Source of the DNA: Alloyangia pacifica
GTDB taxonomy: Bacteria > Pseudomonadota > Alphaproteobacteria > Rhodobacterales > Rhodobacteraceae
Assembly (NCBI RefSeq): GCF_020524285.1
Contig: NZ_JAIVKX010000007.1
Span: 124,001 to 188,000, forward strand
Reading direction: 5' to 3'
Length of the DNA: 64,000 bases
Shown piece after piece: positions 1-9,200 of the stretch. Positions within the stretch are counted from its first letter, which is position 1. The number at the start of each line of letters is the position of its first letter. Made by a program: the position numbers and the translations under genes. The notes beneath the pieces are model-generated. The model ran no database searches and was not told the DNA's origin. It worked only from the letters and a program-made list of their open reading frames with translations.

Positions 1-2
1 AG

Positions 3-2378
3 CTGCGCGCCGCGCGGCCCGATCAGGCGGTGCATCTGATTCCCGTGGCGCGGGTCATGGCCGCGCTGCTCGAGGACGGCGGGCCGCTGCAGGACGTGCC
101 GGTCGAGGTGCTCTATGTTGACGATGCGCCGCATGGCACGCCCTCGCTCTATTTCCTCGCGGCCATGGTGACCTACAGCGCTCTCTACGGCGCGCCGCCG
201 CCCGAGGGGTACGCGCCGCCGCCCGAGATCGACCGCGAGATCGCCGCCGCCTACCCGCAGGTCGCCGCGCAGGTCTGGCAGGCGGTCTCGGAGGTTCTGC
301 CCGAGGAAACAGCGGCGGATGCGCCGCAGCCGGACGCGCCGCGACAGGCCGCCGCCGAGCTTGCCGTCGAGCCTGCCGCCGAGACGCCCCTGCCGCCGCG
401 CCCGGACCTGGCGCTGCCCGACTCCGGCGCCCGCCCCGAGGGCGCCCCGGCGCTGGCCATGGGGCTCAATGGCCTGTCGGACTGGTCCACCCAGCATCCC
501 TTCGTCGATCTGATGAAATCCTCGCGGCCCTGGATCGGCCACCTGCCCGGGCAATGGGGGGGCGTCGAGATCGACGCGCTGCGCGCCCTCGGCGCGCTCG
601 ACCCGGACGGCTGGCCGCTGCGCATCCCCGACGGCGTCGAGCGGCTGGAGGCGCTGCTGCTCACCGACCAGCCCCCAGAGGCGCAGCACCTGCGCGGCAC
701 CTATGTCGTCACGTGGCAGGGCACGGGCGATCTACAGCTCACCGGCCGCGCCAGTCGCGTGCGCATGGAGGCGGGGCGGGCGCTCTTCGACTACACGCCG
801 GGCGAGGGGTCCGTGGGCATCTCGATCTCGGCCACCGATCCCGAAGACCCGATCCGCGACATCCACGTGGTGCGCGAGGACCAGGTGCCGCTCTTCGAGG
901 CCGGGGCCTTGTTCAACCCCGCCTGGCTGGCGCGCATCCACGACCTGCGCAGCCTGCGCTTCATGGACTGGATGATGACCAACGGCGCCCCGGTGCAGCA
1001 TTGGGACGACCGCCCGCGGATGAGCGATGCCACATGGGTGGCCTGGGGCGTGCCGCCCGAGGTGATGATCGCGCTCGCCAACGAGGTCGGTGCCGACCCG
1101 TGGTTCACCCTGCCGCATATGGCCGATGACGACTACGTTCGGCACTTCGCCGAGCTGGTGAAGGCGCGGCTCGACCCGGGGCTGAAGGCCTATGTCGAAT
1201 ATTCCAACGAGGTCTGGAACTTCATCTTCCCGCAGGCGCAGTGGGCGACGCAGCAGGCCGAGGCACGCTGGGGCCGCTCCGAGACCGGCTGGATCCAGTT
1301 CTACGGGCTGCGCGCGGCGCAGGTCATGGACATCTGGAGCGAGGTCTACGGCGCGGAGGCGAAACAGCGGCTGGTCCGGGTGATCTCCACCCACACCGGC
1401 TGGCCCGGGCTCGAGGAGCAGATCCTCACCGCGCCGCTGGCCTATCTGGCGCTCGGCCACCCGCCGCAGGAGAGTTTCGACGCCTATGCCGTGGCGGGCT
1501 ATTTCGGCTACGAGCTCGGCAGCGAGGAGATGGCCGGGCAGATGGACGACTGGCTGTCGCGCGCCGAGATGCAGGCGCAGGAGGACGGCGAGGCGCAGGG
1601 GCTGCGCCGCGTCGCCCTGCGCGAATACGTGAAACGGCACCGTTTCGACGCGGCCATGCTGCCCGTCGCCATGGCGCTGCAGGAGGGCTCGCTGGCCGAG
1701 CTGACCGGGGACATCCTGCCCTATCACGCCGGGGGGGCCGAGGCGGCCGGGCTGCGGCTGGTGATGTACGAGGGCGGCACCCATGTGGCGGCACAGGCCG
1801 AGCGGGTGCAGGACGAGAGGCTCACCGCCTTCTTCGCGCAGTTCAACTACAGCCCCGAGATGGCCAAGCTCTACGAGCAGCTGCTGACCGGCTGGATCGC
1901 CGCGGGGGGCACGCTGTTCAACGCCTTTGTCGACGTCGCGCCGGCCTCGCAATGGGGCAGCTGGGGCGCGCTGCGCCACCTCGATGACGCCAATCCGCGC
2001 TGGGACATGCTGATGAGCTACAACGCCTCGGCCTCCACCGGCTGGGAAGAGCGCGCCGATGGGGCCTTCAACGACGGGCTGCTGCTGCGCGCCGCACCCG
2101 GGGGCGAGACATTGGAAGGCAGCGCGCGGCCCGATATCCTGCTCGGCGGGGCCGGGGACGATCTGCTGGTCGGGCAGGGGGGCGACGATCACCTGCACGG
2201 TGGGGAGGGCGAGGACAGGGCGCTGCTGCCCGGGGCGCGGAGCGATTACGCCTTCGCGCGCGATGCGGCGGGGCGGCTGGTCGCCGAGGGGCGCAAGGGC
2301 CGGGTCACGCTCTTCGCCATCGAACTGCTGAGCTTCGAGGACGCGCCCGATTCGGCGCTTCCAACCTCCGGGTTCTGA
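3..2378 (+). CDS. Secreted SGNH-like / glycoside-hydrolase-like / RTX protein (5' partial)
   Basis: The frame is open to the left edge, so the N-terminus is missing; a GTG at 30 is only an internal candidate. Three parts are visible. The first 90 or so residues include YVDDAPHGTPSLYF, which looks like the C-terminal Asp-x-x-His block of an SGNH/GDSL hydrolase. The central 450 residues contain YVEYSNEVWN, resembling the Asn-Glu acid/base motif of clan-A glycoside hydrolases, in a TIM-barrel-like context. The C-terminus carries short RTX calcium-binding nonapeptides (GGAGDDLLVG, GGDDHLHGG), suggesting export by a type I secretion system. Given the polysaccharide genes that follow, a role in trimming or binding the exported glycan is likely. 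The domain reading is by eye; the RTX repeats are the firmest part. Confidence 0.7.
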   Translation: MRAARPDQAVHLIPVARVMAALLEDGGPLQDVPVEVLYVDDAPHGTPSLYFLAAMVTYSALYGAPPPEGYAPPPEIDREIAAAYPQVAAQVWQAVSEVLPEETAADAPQPDAPRQAAAELAVEPAAETPLPPRPDLALPDSGARPEGAPALAMGLNGLSDWSTQHPFVDLMKSSRPWIGHLPGQWGGVEIDALRALGALDPDGWPLRIPDGVERLEALLLTDQPPEAQHLRGTYVVTWQGTGDLQLTGRASRVRMEAGRALFDYTPGEGSVGISISATDPEDPIRDIHVVREDQVPLFEAGALFNPAWLARIHDLRSLRFMDWMMTNGAPVQHWDDRPRMSDATWVAWGVPPEVMIALANEVGADPWFTLPHMADDDYVRHFAELVKARLDPGLKAYVEYSNEVWNFIFPQAQWATQQAEARWGRSETGWIQFYGLRAAQVMDIWSEVYGAEAKQRLVRVISTHTGWPGLEEQILTAPLAYLALGHPPQESFDAYAVAGYFGYELGSEEMAGQMDDWLSRAEMQAQEDGEAQGLRRVALREYVKRHRFDAAMLPVAMALQEGSLAELTGDILPYHAGGAEAAGLRLVMYEGGTHVAAQAERVQDERLTAFFAQFNYSPEMAKLYEQLLTGWIAAGGTLFNAFVDVAPASQWGSWGALRHLDDANPRWDMLMSYNASASTGWEERADGAFNDGLLLRAAPGGETLEGSARPDILLGGAGDDLLVGQGGDDHLHGGEGEDRALLPGARSDYAFARDAAGRLVAEGRKGRVTLFAIELLSFEDAPDSALPTSGF

Positions 2379-2409
2379 GCCGCACCGCTCTTCGAAGAGA
2401 CTCTTAAAC

Positions 2410-2425
2410 GCCTTCGAAGGCTTTT
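2410..2425 (+). terminator. Rho-independent terminator after the RTX protein gene
   Basis: The perfect palindrome GCCTTCGAAGGC (2410-2421) is followed by TTTT, 31 bp past the stop codon. A second palindrome, CTCTTCGAAGAG, lies at 2388-2399. The pair separates two convergent genes; the T-run favours termination of plus-strand transcripts. Confidence 0.7.
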
Positions 2426-2429
2426 GCCG

Positions 2430-3638
2430 CTACTGCCGCGCGCGCAGGATTTCCTCGACCAGTGACTCGGCGCCGAGGCTGGCGCGAAAGTCCTGCTCGA
2501 CCTTGACCCGGCCCGCCGCGCCGAGCCGCCGCGCGGTGTCGGGGTTCTGCGCCAGGTCGCGGATCGCCCGCGCCAGCGCCGTCGGATCCCTAGGCGGCAC
2601 CAGCTTGCCGCAATGCCCGTCGTCGATCAGCTCGCGCACCCCGCCCGCGTCGGTGCCGATCACCGGCAGGCCGCAGGCCATGGCCTCCATGTAGGCGACG
2701 CCGAGCGGCTCGTGCCAGGAGGCCAGCACGAAGACATGCGCCGCCAAAAGCTTGTCGCGCACGGCGCCGGCGTCGATCGCCCCCAGCAGCTTCACGTGGT
2801 CCTGCAGCCGCAGCTTGCGCAGGTGCGCCTCGAGCTCGGCGCGGTAGCCGCTGCCGCCGGCATCATCCTCGCCGGCGATCTCCAGCCGCACGTCGACGCC
2901 CTGGTCGAGCAGCTGGCGCATGGCCGACATCAGGTCCTGGTGGCCCTTCACCACGTTCAGCCGCCCGCAGGAGAACAGCCGCACCGGCCGGCCCTTCTCG
3001 GGCGGCGCGTAGGGCGTGTCGCGGCGCAGCACATCGGTGTCGACGCCCATCGGGCGGATCACCATGCGCGGCGGCAGGTTGTCCCCCAGGGCCGCCTGCA
3101 GCGCGCCGGTGAGCTTGCGGGTGATCACCGTGGCAAAGGCGGCCTCGCGCCATTTCACCCGCTGGCCGGGCCCGTAGTCGGAAAGCGGGCCGTGCAGGGT
3201 CAGCGAATAGGGCGTGCCGCCCAGTCTCTGTGCAAGGGTGGCCACCAGCGCGGCGCGGCCGCAGCTGTGCGCGTGCACGTGGTCGAGGGCGTGTTCCGCC
3301 GCGTAGTCGCGCAGCGCCTCGGCGGCCGAGAGCGTCAGCGCGGTGTCCCTTGCAAAGCCCGGCCCCTCGCGCAGCAGGTCCAGCGCCAGCCCGCGCGGCA
3401 GCAGGCGCAGCAAGCTGGTGGCGGCGGCGAGGGGGCGAATCTCGCCAAGGTAGGTGGTGCGGGCGATGGCTTCCTTGGACCAGCTGTGCGCGATCAGCCC
3501 GACCGGCGGCACGCGGGTCGACAAAAGGTGCACCTCGTGGCCCATGGCCTCGAGCGCCTGCACCTCGCGCCAGAAGAAGATATGCGTCTGCCCCGGGAAC
3601 TGGGGCACGAGATACCCGATCCGAAGGTTTTGAGACAC
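2430..3638 (-). CDS. Glycosyltransferase family 4 (colanic-acid type)
   Basis: A GT-B fold, retaining glycosyltransferase that adds a sugar to a lipid-linked or growing glycan at the cytoplasmic face. The N-terminus shows RIGYLVPQFPGQTHIFFWREV, typical of GT4 enzymes of colanic-acid type. The C-terminal half has the donor-binding motif with EPLGVAYMEAMACGLPVI and a GGVRELI loop. The reading frame is open up to 3704, but I prefer the GTG at 3636-3638 (402 aa), because GGGGG sits six bases upstream and the conserved N-terminus begins just after it. It is convergent with the RTX gene and divergent from the GT2 at 3789. The sugar and linkage cannot be told from sequence. Confidence 0.85.
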   Translation of the reverse strand: MSQNLRIGYLVPQFPGQTHIFFWREVQALEAMGHEVHLLSTRVPPVGLIAHSWSKEAIARTTYLGEIRPLAAATSLLRLLPRGLALDLLREGPGFARDTALTLSAAEALRDYAAEHALDHVHAHSCGRAALVATLAQRLGGTPYSLTLHGPLSDYGPGQRVKWREAAFATVITRKLTGALQAALGDNLPPRMVIRPMGVDTDVLRRDTPYAPPEKGRPVRLFSCGRLNVVKGHQDLMSAMRQLLDQGVDVRLEIAGEDDAGGSGYRAELEAHLRKLRLQDHVKLLGAIDAGAVRDKLLAAHVFVLASWHEPLGVAYMEAMACGLPVIGTDAGGVRELIDDGHCGKLVPPRDPTALARAIRDLAQNPDTARRLGAAGRVKVEQDFRASLGAESLVEEILRARQ

Positions 3639-3788
3639 CAGACCCCCACGCGCCGAGCAGCCAGCCGGGACGGCTGTCGACATTTGAACCAAAAACTCCC
3701 TCAAACCATTCTTTGGCCATAGTTCACTGGCAAAGCCACCCCATCCTGGTGCAGGACATGGGCATGTGTGTCGTCCTTGGTACGGATC
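3639..3788. promoter_or_regulatory. Divergent promoter region between GT4 and GT2
   Basis: The 150 bp are visibly more AT-rich than the flanking genes. They contain an imperfect inverted repeat, CTTTGGCCA (3711-3719) and TGGCAAAG (3728-3735), about midway between the two divergent starts. It could be an operator for both polysaccharide transcripts; no regulator is identified. Confidence 0.4.
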
Positions 3789-4655
3789 ATGGCGTCTGAC
3801 GAGTTTCGGTTTTGTGGCAGCCCCGCGGTTTCGGTGATCCTGCCCGCTTGCAACGAAAGCGCGCTGATCGGCGCGTGCCTGAAGGCCGTTCTGGCCTCGG
3901 ACTGGCCCGGGGAGACCCCCGCGCCGGAGGTCATCGTGGTGGCGAACGGCTGCGCGGATGACACCGCTGCGCGCGCACGCAACTTCGTGGATGACTTCGC
4001 GTCACGCGACTGGTCCCTGCGGGTGATCGAGCGCGCGGAGGGCGGCAAGCTCGCCGCGCTCAACGCCGGCGACGCCGCGGCGCGCTCGGGCATCCGCATT
4101 TACCTCGACGCCGACGTGACGGTCAGCAAGGCGCTGCTGCAGCAGCTCCACGCCGCCCTGTCGCGGCCCGGCGCGCGCTATGCCAGCGGGCGGCTGCGCA
4201 TCACCGCCCACGGCTGGGCCGCCCGCGCCTATGCCCGCAGCTGGCGGCAGGTGCCTTTCATGTCGGATGGCGTGCCGGGCTGCGGCGTCTTCGCGGTCAA
4301 TGCCGAGGGGCGGGCCCGCTGGCAGGAGTTCCCCGACATCATCTCGGACGACACCTTCGTGCGGCTCAGCTTCGCCCCCGAGGAGCGCAGCGCGGTCCCG
4401 GCCCACTACGAGTGGCCGATCGCCGAAGGGTTGCCCGCGCTGGTCCGCGTGCGCCGCCGGCAGGATGCGGGCGTGGCGCAGGTCGGACGGCTATACCCGG
4501 GGCTGCTCGGCAATGACGACAAGCTGCCGCTTTCGCCGCTGGGCAAGCTGCGCATGGCGCTGCGCGACCCGCTGGGCTTCGCGGTCTACGCCGGGGTGGC
4601 GCTGCTGGTCCGGCTGACGCCGCAGGCGCGCCCGGCCTGGAGCCGGAGCCGGTGA
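3789..4655 (+). CDS. Glycosyltransferase family 2
   Basis: A GT-A fold enzyme of 288 aa. The N-terminus has the strand VSVILPACNESALIGACLKA, a nucleotide-binding VANGCADDT segment, and the metal-binding DADV (IYLDADVTV). A later ISDDTFVRL region resembles the acceptor/base ED-type motif. A hydrophobic C-terminus (DPLGFAVYAGVALLVRL) may touch the membrane. I start at ATG 3789 rather than the upstream in-frame codon at 3768, because homology begins immediately after it. Its stop overlaps the GTG of the flippase gene, so the two are translationally coupled and probably act on the same repeat unit. Confidence 0.85.
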   Translation: MASDEFRFCGSPAVSVILPACNESALIGACLKAVLASDWPGETPAPEVIVVANGCADDTAARARNFVDDFASRDWSLRVIERAEGGKLAALNAGDAAARSGIRIYLDADVTVSKALLQQLHAALSRPGARYASGRLRITAHGWAARAYARSWRQVPFMSDGVPGCGVFAVNAEGRARWQEFPDIISDDTFVRLSFAPEERSAVPAHYEWPIAEGLPALVRVRRRQDAGVAQVGRLYPGLLGNDDKLPLSPLGKLRMALRDPLGFAVYAGVALLVRLTPQARPAWSRSR

Positions 4656-6019
4656 GCCTGCCGCTGGTCCAGCGCTTCTCGGGCGCCTCGCTCGGCGCGC
4701 GCGTGCTGCGCAGCGCGCTGCTGACCGTGGGCAGCTTCGGTTTTGCGCAGGCACTGCGGCTCGGCAGCAACCTGATCCTCACCCGGCTGCTCTTTCCCGA
4801 GGCGTTCGGCCTCATGGCGCTGGTCTCGGTCTTCCTGATGGGGCTGATGCAATTCTCCGACGTCGGCGTCACCCCGGCGATCCTGCAGAGCAAGCGCGGC
4901 GACGACCGCGACTTCCTCGACACCGCCTGGACCATCCAGGTGCTGCGCGGCATCGGGCTCTGGCTCTCCGCCTGCGTGCTGGCCTGGCCGATGGCGCTGT
5001 TCTACGACGAGCCGCAGCTTTTGTACCTTCTGCCCGTCGCGGCGCTGTCGCTGCTCATCGTCGGCTTCCGGCCGACCCGCATGGACAGCGCCAACCGCCA
5101 CCTGCGGCTCGGCCGGGTCACGCTGCTGGAGCTGGCCACCCAGAGCCTCGGCGTCGGCAGCGCGGTGCTGCTGGCCTGGGCCACCGGCTCGGTCTGGGCG
5201 CTGGTGCTCTCGGGGCTGATCAGCAGCCTCTTCGAGGTGATCGCCAACTCGCTGCTGCTAGCCGGAGGCCGCAACCGGTTCCGCATGGAGCCCGAGGCAC
5301 GGGCCGAGCTGGTGAACTTCGGCAAGTGGATCTTCCTGTCGACCGTCTGCGGCTTCTTTTTCAGCCAGGGCGACAAGATCCTGATCGGCAAGTACCTCAG
5401 CCTCGATGCCTTCGGGGTCTACAACATCGGCTATTTCCTCGCCTCCTTCCCGATGCTGCTGGGCGGCATGGTGACGCGCAAGGTGCTGATCCCGATCTAC
5501 CGCGAGAGCCCGCCGCGCCAGAGCCGCCAGAACTTCCTGCGCCTGCGCAAGATGCGCTTTTCGGTGACCGGCGTGCTGCTGGTGCTGGTCGCCAGCTTCG
5601 CCGTCTGCGGCCACTGGCTGGTCGATCTGATGTACGACGACCGCTACCTCGCCGCCGGGGCGGTGACGGTAATCGTCGCCTGCGTGCAGATGCCGCAGAT
5701 CATCGTGCAGACCTACGACCAGGCGGCGCTGGCGGCGGGTGACAGCCGCAGCTTCTTCGTGCTGGCGCTGGCGCGGGCGCTGCTGATGGTCGGCTGCATC
5801 CTCGTCGGGCTCGAGAGCTTCGGCCTGATCGGCGCGCTGCTGGGCTACGGCGCGGCCTTCGGGCTGGCCTACCCGGTGGTGGTCTGGCTGGCGCGGCGCA
5901 TGGGCGTCTGGGATCCGCTGCATGACCTGTGCTTCTTGCTCTTCGGCGCGGCCTTCGCCGCACTCGCGATCACCCTCAACTGGCCGGCCGTCACCGCGCT
6001 GAGCGCCCAGGGCTGGTGA
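4652..6019 (+). CDS. Wzx-type polysaccharide flippase (MOP superfamily)
   Basis: A 455-aa polytopic membrane protein with about 12 to 14 hydrophobic segments and the N-terminal signature of polysaccharide flippases (GSFGFAQALRLGSNLILTRL, then LFPEAFGLMALVSVFLMGL). The family moves undecaprenyl-diphosphate-linked oligosaccharides across the inner membrane. The GTG start overlaps the stop of the preceding GT2 by four bases. Downstream there is a 213-bp gap to the PKS operon, so these genes form the end of one transcription unit. It is the only Wzx candidate in the window. Confidence 0.9.
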   Translation: MSLPLVQRFSGASLGARVLRSALLTVGSFGFAQALRLGSNLILTRLLFPEAFGLMALVSVFLMGLMQFSDVGVTPAILQSKRGDDRDFLDTAWTIQVLRGIGLWLSACVLAWPMALFYDEPQLLYLLPVAALSLLIVGFRPTRMDSANRHLRLGRVTLLELATQSLGVGSAVLLAWATGSVWALVLSGLISSLFEVIANSLLLAGGRNRFRMEPEARAELVNFGKWIFLSTVCGFFFSQGDKILIGKYLSLDAFGVYNIGYFLASFPMLLGGMVTRKVLIPIYRESPPRQSRQNFLRLRKMRFSVTGVLLVLVASFAVCGHWLVDLMYDDRYLAAGAVTVIVACVQMPQIIVQTYDQAALAAGDSRSFFVLALARALLMVGCILVGLESFGLIGALLGYGAAFGLAYPVVVWLARRMGVWDPLHDLCFLLFGAAFAALAITLNWPAVTALSAQGW

Positions 6020-6232
6020 GGCGCCGGGCGGCGGTCAGACTTGCCCGTGACACAGGACCGGCCCGAGACAGCCGGCGCCCTAGCTGATACGCTCTCTGCG
6101 GCGGACAGTGCCGGGACCTGTCCTGCTTTGTTTCCCGCGACCGCGCGTCATGCGAGGTTTGTGCCCAATTTTCTCCGTAATCTCTATTTACGGAGCATGG
6201 GGTCGCGGGGTTGTGCGAGTGAGGAAGGTTTC
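6020..6232 (+). promoter_or_regulatory. Putative promoter and operator of the PKS-NRPS operon
   Basis: This gap lies before the PKS. It holds the perfect inverted repeat CTCCGTAA (6173-6180), a 7-nt spacer, and TTACGGAG (6188-6195), in a locally AT-richer stretch ending 37 bp before the preferred start codon. A dyad of this size and position suits a dimeric repressor or activator site, or a leader hairpin. The frame is open through the gap but shows no conserved coding content. Confidence 0.5.
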
Positions 6233-9200
6233 TTGGACAGTCAACGGGACATCGCCGAGACGGACATCGCCATCGTCGGCATGGCCGCGCATCTGCCCGG
6301 GGCTGCCGATATCGCCACCTACTGGGAGAACCTGCGCGAGGGCCGCCGCGCCATCCGCCGCTTCACCGAGGACGAGCTGCGCGCCGCCGGCGAAGACCCG
6401 GGCCTGCTGCGCCACCGCGACTACGTGCCCTTCGGCGCGCCGCTGGACGGCTTCGAGATGTTCGATGCCGAGTTCTTCGGCTTCGCCCCCAAGGACGCGG
6501 CGATCATGGACCCGCAGCACCGGCAGTTCCTCGAGACCGCCTGGGAGGCGCTCGAGACCGCCGGCCACGTGCCCGAAAGCTTTGACGGCGCGGTCGGCGT
6601 GTTCGGCGGTGTCGGCATGGGCAGCTATTTCTACGTCAACCTCTGCTCGAACCCCGATCTGGTCGACAGCACCGGCCTGTTCCTGCTGCGCCATACCGGC
6701 AACGACAAGGACTTCCTGACCACCCGTCTGAGCTACGTGCTCGACCTGCACGGCCCGTCGGTCAACGTGCAGACCGCCTGTTCCACGTCGCTCGTCGCCA
6801 CCCATCTCGCGGTGCAGGCGCTGCTGAACGGCGAATGCGACATGGCGCTGGCGGGCGGGGTGACCATCGAGCTGCCGCAGACCCGCGGCTACCTCTACCG
6901 CGAGAATGAGATCCTCTCGCCCGATGGCGAATGCCATGCCTTCGACCACCGCGCACAGGGCACGGTCTTCGGCTCCGGCGCCGGGGTCGTGGTGCTGCGC
7001 CGCCTGAAGGATGCCGTGGCCGATGGCGATCACATCTGGGCGGTCATCAAGGGCTCGGCGATCAACAACGACGGCGCGGGCAAGGCGGGCTATCTCGCGC
7101 CTTCGGTTGACGGCCAGGCGCAGGCCATCGCCGAGGCGCAGGCCGTGGCGGGCGTCGGCTCGGACAGCATCGACTACGTCGAATGTCACGGCACCGGCAC
7201 CTATCTCGGCGATCCCATCGAGGTCGCGGCGCTGACCCAGGCCTTCGCGCAAAGCGGCTCTGATACGGGCCATTGCCGCATCGGCTCGGTGAAGACCAAT
7301 ATCGGCCATCTCGACACCGCCGCCGGGGTGGCGAGCCTGATCAAGACCTCGCTGGCGCTGCACCACGGGCAGATGCCGCCCTCGCTGGGTTACGAGAAAC
7401 CCAACCCCGCCATTGCCTTCGAGCACTCCCCTTTCGTGGTGAACGACGCCCTGACTCCCTGGACACGCGGCGATCATCCGCGCCGCGCCGGGGTGAACTC
7501 GCTCGGGGTCGGCGGCACCAACGCCCATGTGGTGCTGCAGGAGGCGCCGCCGCGCCCGGCTTCGGAACAGAGCGACTGGCCGTTCCAGATCCTCACCCTC
7601 TCGGGCCGCAACAAGGCTGCGCTCGACGCGAACGCGCAGCGCCTCGCCGCGCACCTGCGCGCGCATCCCGAGCAGCCGCTGGCCGATGTCGCCTTCACCC
7701 TGAAGGAGGGCCGCCGCGCCTTTGAAAAGCGCCGCGTGGTGGTCGCCGGAAGCCATGAGGAAGCCGCGCGCCTGCTGGAGGAAGACACCCTCCGCCGGGT
7801 GCACACCCACAGCGCGCTCGACCGGCCCGACGTCGCTTTCCTCTTCCCCGGCGGTGGCGCGCAATATGCCGGGATGGCGCGTGATCTCTACGAAACAGAG
7901 CCTGTTTTCGCCGACTGGATGGACCGCGGGCTGACCGCTCTGGACGAGATCACCGACGAGGACATTCGCGCGCTTTGGCTTCCCACGCCCGAGGCGAAAC
8001 CCGCTGCCGAGGAGGCTCTGAAACGGCCTTCCCTGCAGTTGCCGCTGATCCTGATGACCGAGGTGGCGCTGGCGAAGCTCTGGATGAGCTGGGGCATCGA
8101 GCCCGCCGCGCTCGCGGGTCATTCCATGGGCGAGAACGCCGCCGCCTGTCTCGCGGGTGTGATGAGCTATGAGGATTGCATCGGCCTCGTGCACCTTCGC
8201 GGGCGGCTCTTCGACACGGTGCCCGCGGGCGGCATGCTCTCGGTTAGCCTGCCCGCCGAGACACTACGGGAGCACCTCGGCGAAGACCTCGATCTCGGCG
8301 CGGTCAACGCGCCCGGGCTTTCGGTGGCCTCGGGACCGGCGGAGGCGCTGAACGCCCTTGAACAGAGACTGATTTCGGACGGCATCGACTGCCAGCGCAT
8401 CGCCATCGACATCGCGGCTCACAGCCGCATGCTCGAGCCGATCCTCGCGCAGTTCCGCGCCTACCTGCGCTCCATCGACCTCAGCCCGCCGCGCCTGCCG
8501 CTGACCTCGAACCGCACCGGCACCTGGTTGACCGACGAACAGGCGACCAGCCCCGACTACTGGGTGGAACACCTGCGCGGCACCGTCCATTTCGCCGACT
8601 GCATGGCAACGATTGCCCAGCAACAGAGCCGGATTTTTCTCGAGGTCGGGCCGGGCAAGGCGCTCTCCTCGCTGGCCCGCCAGCACCCCGTGGTGCCGGG
8701 CCAGCAGGTTCTGAGCTCGCTGCGCCACTCCGAAGAGAAGATCGCCGACGACCGCTACATGTTCGAGGTGCTGGGCCGTCTCTGGGCGCTCGGCGCCGAG
8801 ATCGACTGGGCACAGGTCTGGGGCGGGGCTCGTCGCAACCGCGTCGTGCTGCCCACCTACGCCTTCCAGCGCGCGCCCTATTTCATCGAACCGGGCAAGC
8901 AGGTCGAGAGCGCGCCGAAACACCTGGTGCGCAACGATGACCTGAGCGCCTGGGGCTGGAAGCCGGTCTGGCGCGCGCGCGCCGCCGAGGCCGCGCTGGA
9001 CGTGACCGAGGCGCTCTCGGAGACCGAGCCGCAGGTCTGGCTGATGTTCATGGACGAGGCCGGGCTCGCCGCCCGCTGCGCCGCGCGGCTCGCCGCGGCC
9101 GGGCACGCGGTGATCGAGGTGCGCCCCGGCGATGCCTTCACCCGCCTGTCGGACAGCGCCTACATCCTGCCGCCCGAACGCGGCCGCGAGGGCTATGATC

